35,175 nucleotides of DNA from an uncultured Bacteroides sp. (lineage in GTDB: Bacteria > Bacteroidota > Bacteroidia > Bacteroidales > Bacteroidaceae), in the NCBI GenBank assembly GCA_947173895.1, contig CAMWGU010000023.1, positions 1 to 35,175 of the forward strand, given 5' to 3'. Shown one piece after another: positions 35,174 to 35,175 of the stretch; the stretch's first letter is position 1, and every line of letters begins with the position of its first letter. Made by a program: the position numbers and the translations under genes. Under the pieces are notes generated by a model. The model searched no databases and was not told the DNA's origin. It saw nothing but the letters and a program-made list of their open reading frames with translations.

Positions 35174-35175
35174 GC

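Overview
The window looks like core chromosome of a gut Bacteroidota species of the Bacteroides/Phocaeicola type. I favour the Phocaeicola vulgatus/dorei group, but that is an impression from gene content and was not tested. Supporting signs are two type III glutamine synthetases, DUF5686 and DUF4836 family proteins, the DapL lysine route, a metal-dependent KDO8P synthase, few Shine-Dalgarno sites, and repeated Bacteroidota-type -7 boxes (TAnnTTTG) just upstream of genes. No phage, insertion sequence, CRISPR array, rRNA or tRNA was seen.

Layout. 1-421 is non-coding. 422-2623 (-) is a DUF5686 outer-membrane protein, divergent from glnN copy 1 (2839-5028). A Crp/Fnr-type regulator follows (5297-5998). 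A long inverted repeat separates it from the leftward genes kdsA, a lipid-kinase-like gene and miaA, then gap. mscL and guaA read rightward (10143-12387). 12610-14727 holds a likely stress group: a YtxH-like protein, a GlsB/YeaQ-like membrane protein and a manganese catalase.

14946-20086 is a leftward block: a bifunctional-nuclease-family gene, rsmE, a DUF4836 lipoprotein, an ABC ATPase, an FtsX/MacB-like permease and YjbQ. Several of these genes overlap by 1-4 bases. Just upstream lies a 36-codon relic that resembles the N-terminus of the nucleoside permease NupG. The promoter in front of the relic now appears to serve the nuclease-family gene. 20442-24293 (-) encodes the complete oxidative pentose phosphate branch (gnd, zwf, pgl). 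A dicarboxylate/amino-acid:cation symporter (+) and a DcuA/DcuB-type C4-dicarboxylate transporter (-) converge on a strong two-way terminator. A ModF-like twin-ATPase protein follows. The right end has dapF, dapL, a small outer-membrane beta-barrel protein and glnN copy 2, all rightward, then an unidentified reading frame that enters from the right edge.

Together the genes cover nitrogen assimilation, lysine/peptidoglycan precursors, LPS KDO synthesis, NADPH supply, C4-dicarboxylate exchange and oxidative stress. The most interesting items are the lipoprotein-ABC-permease module with altered ATPase motifs, the nupG relic with its captured promoter, and the lipid-kinase-like protein lacking the usual catalytic Glu. 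I found no clear case of a wholly new system.
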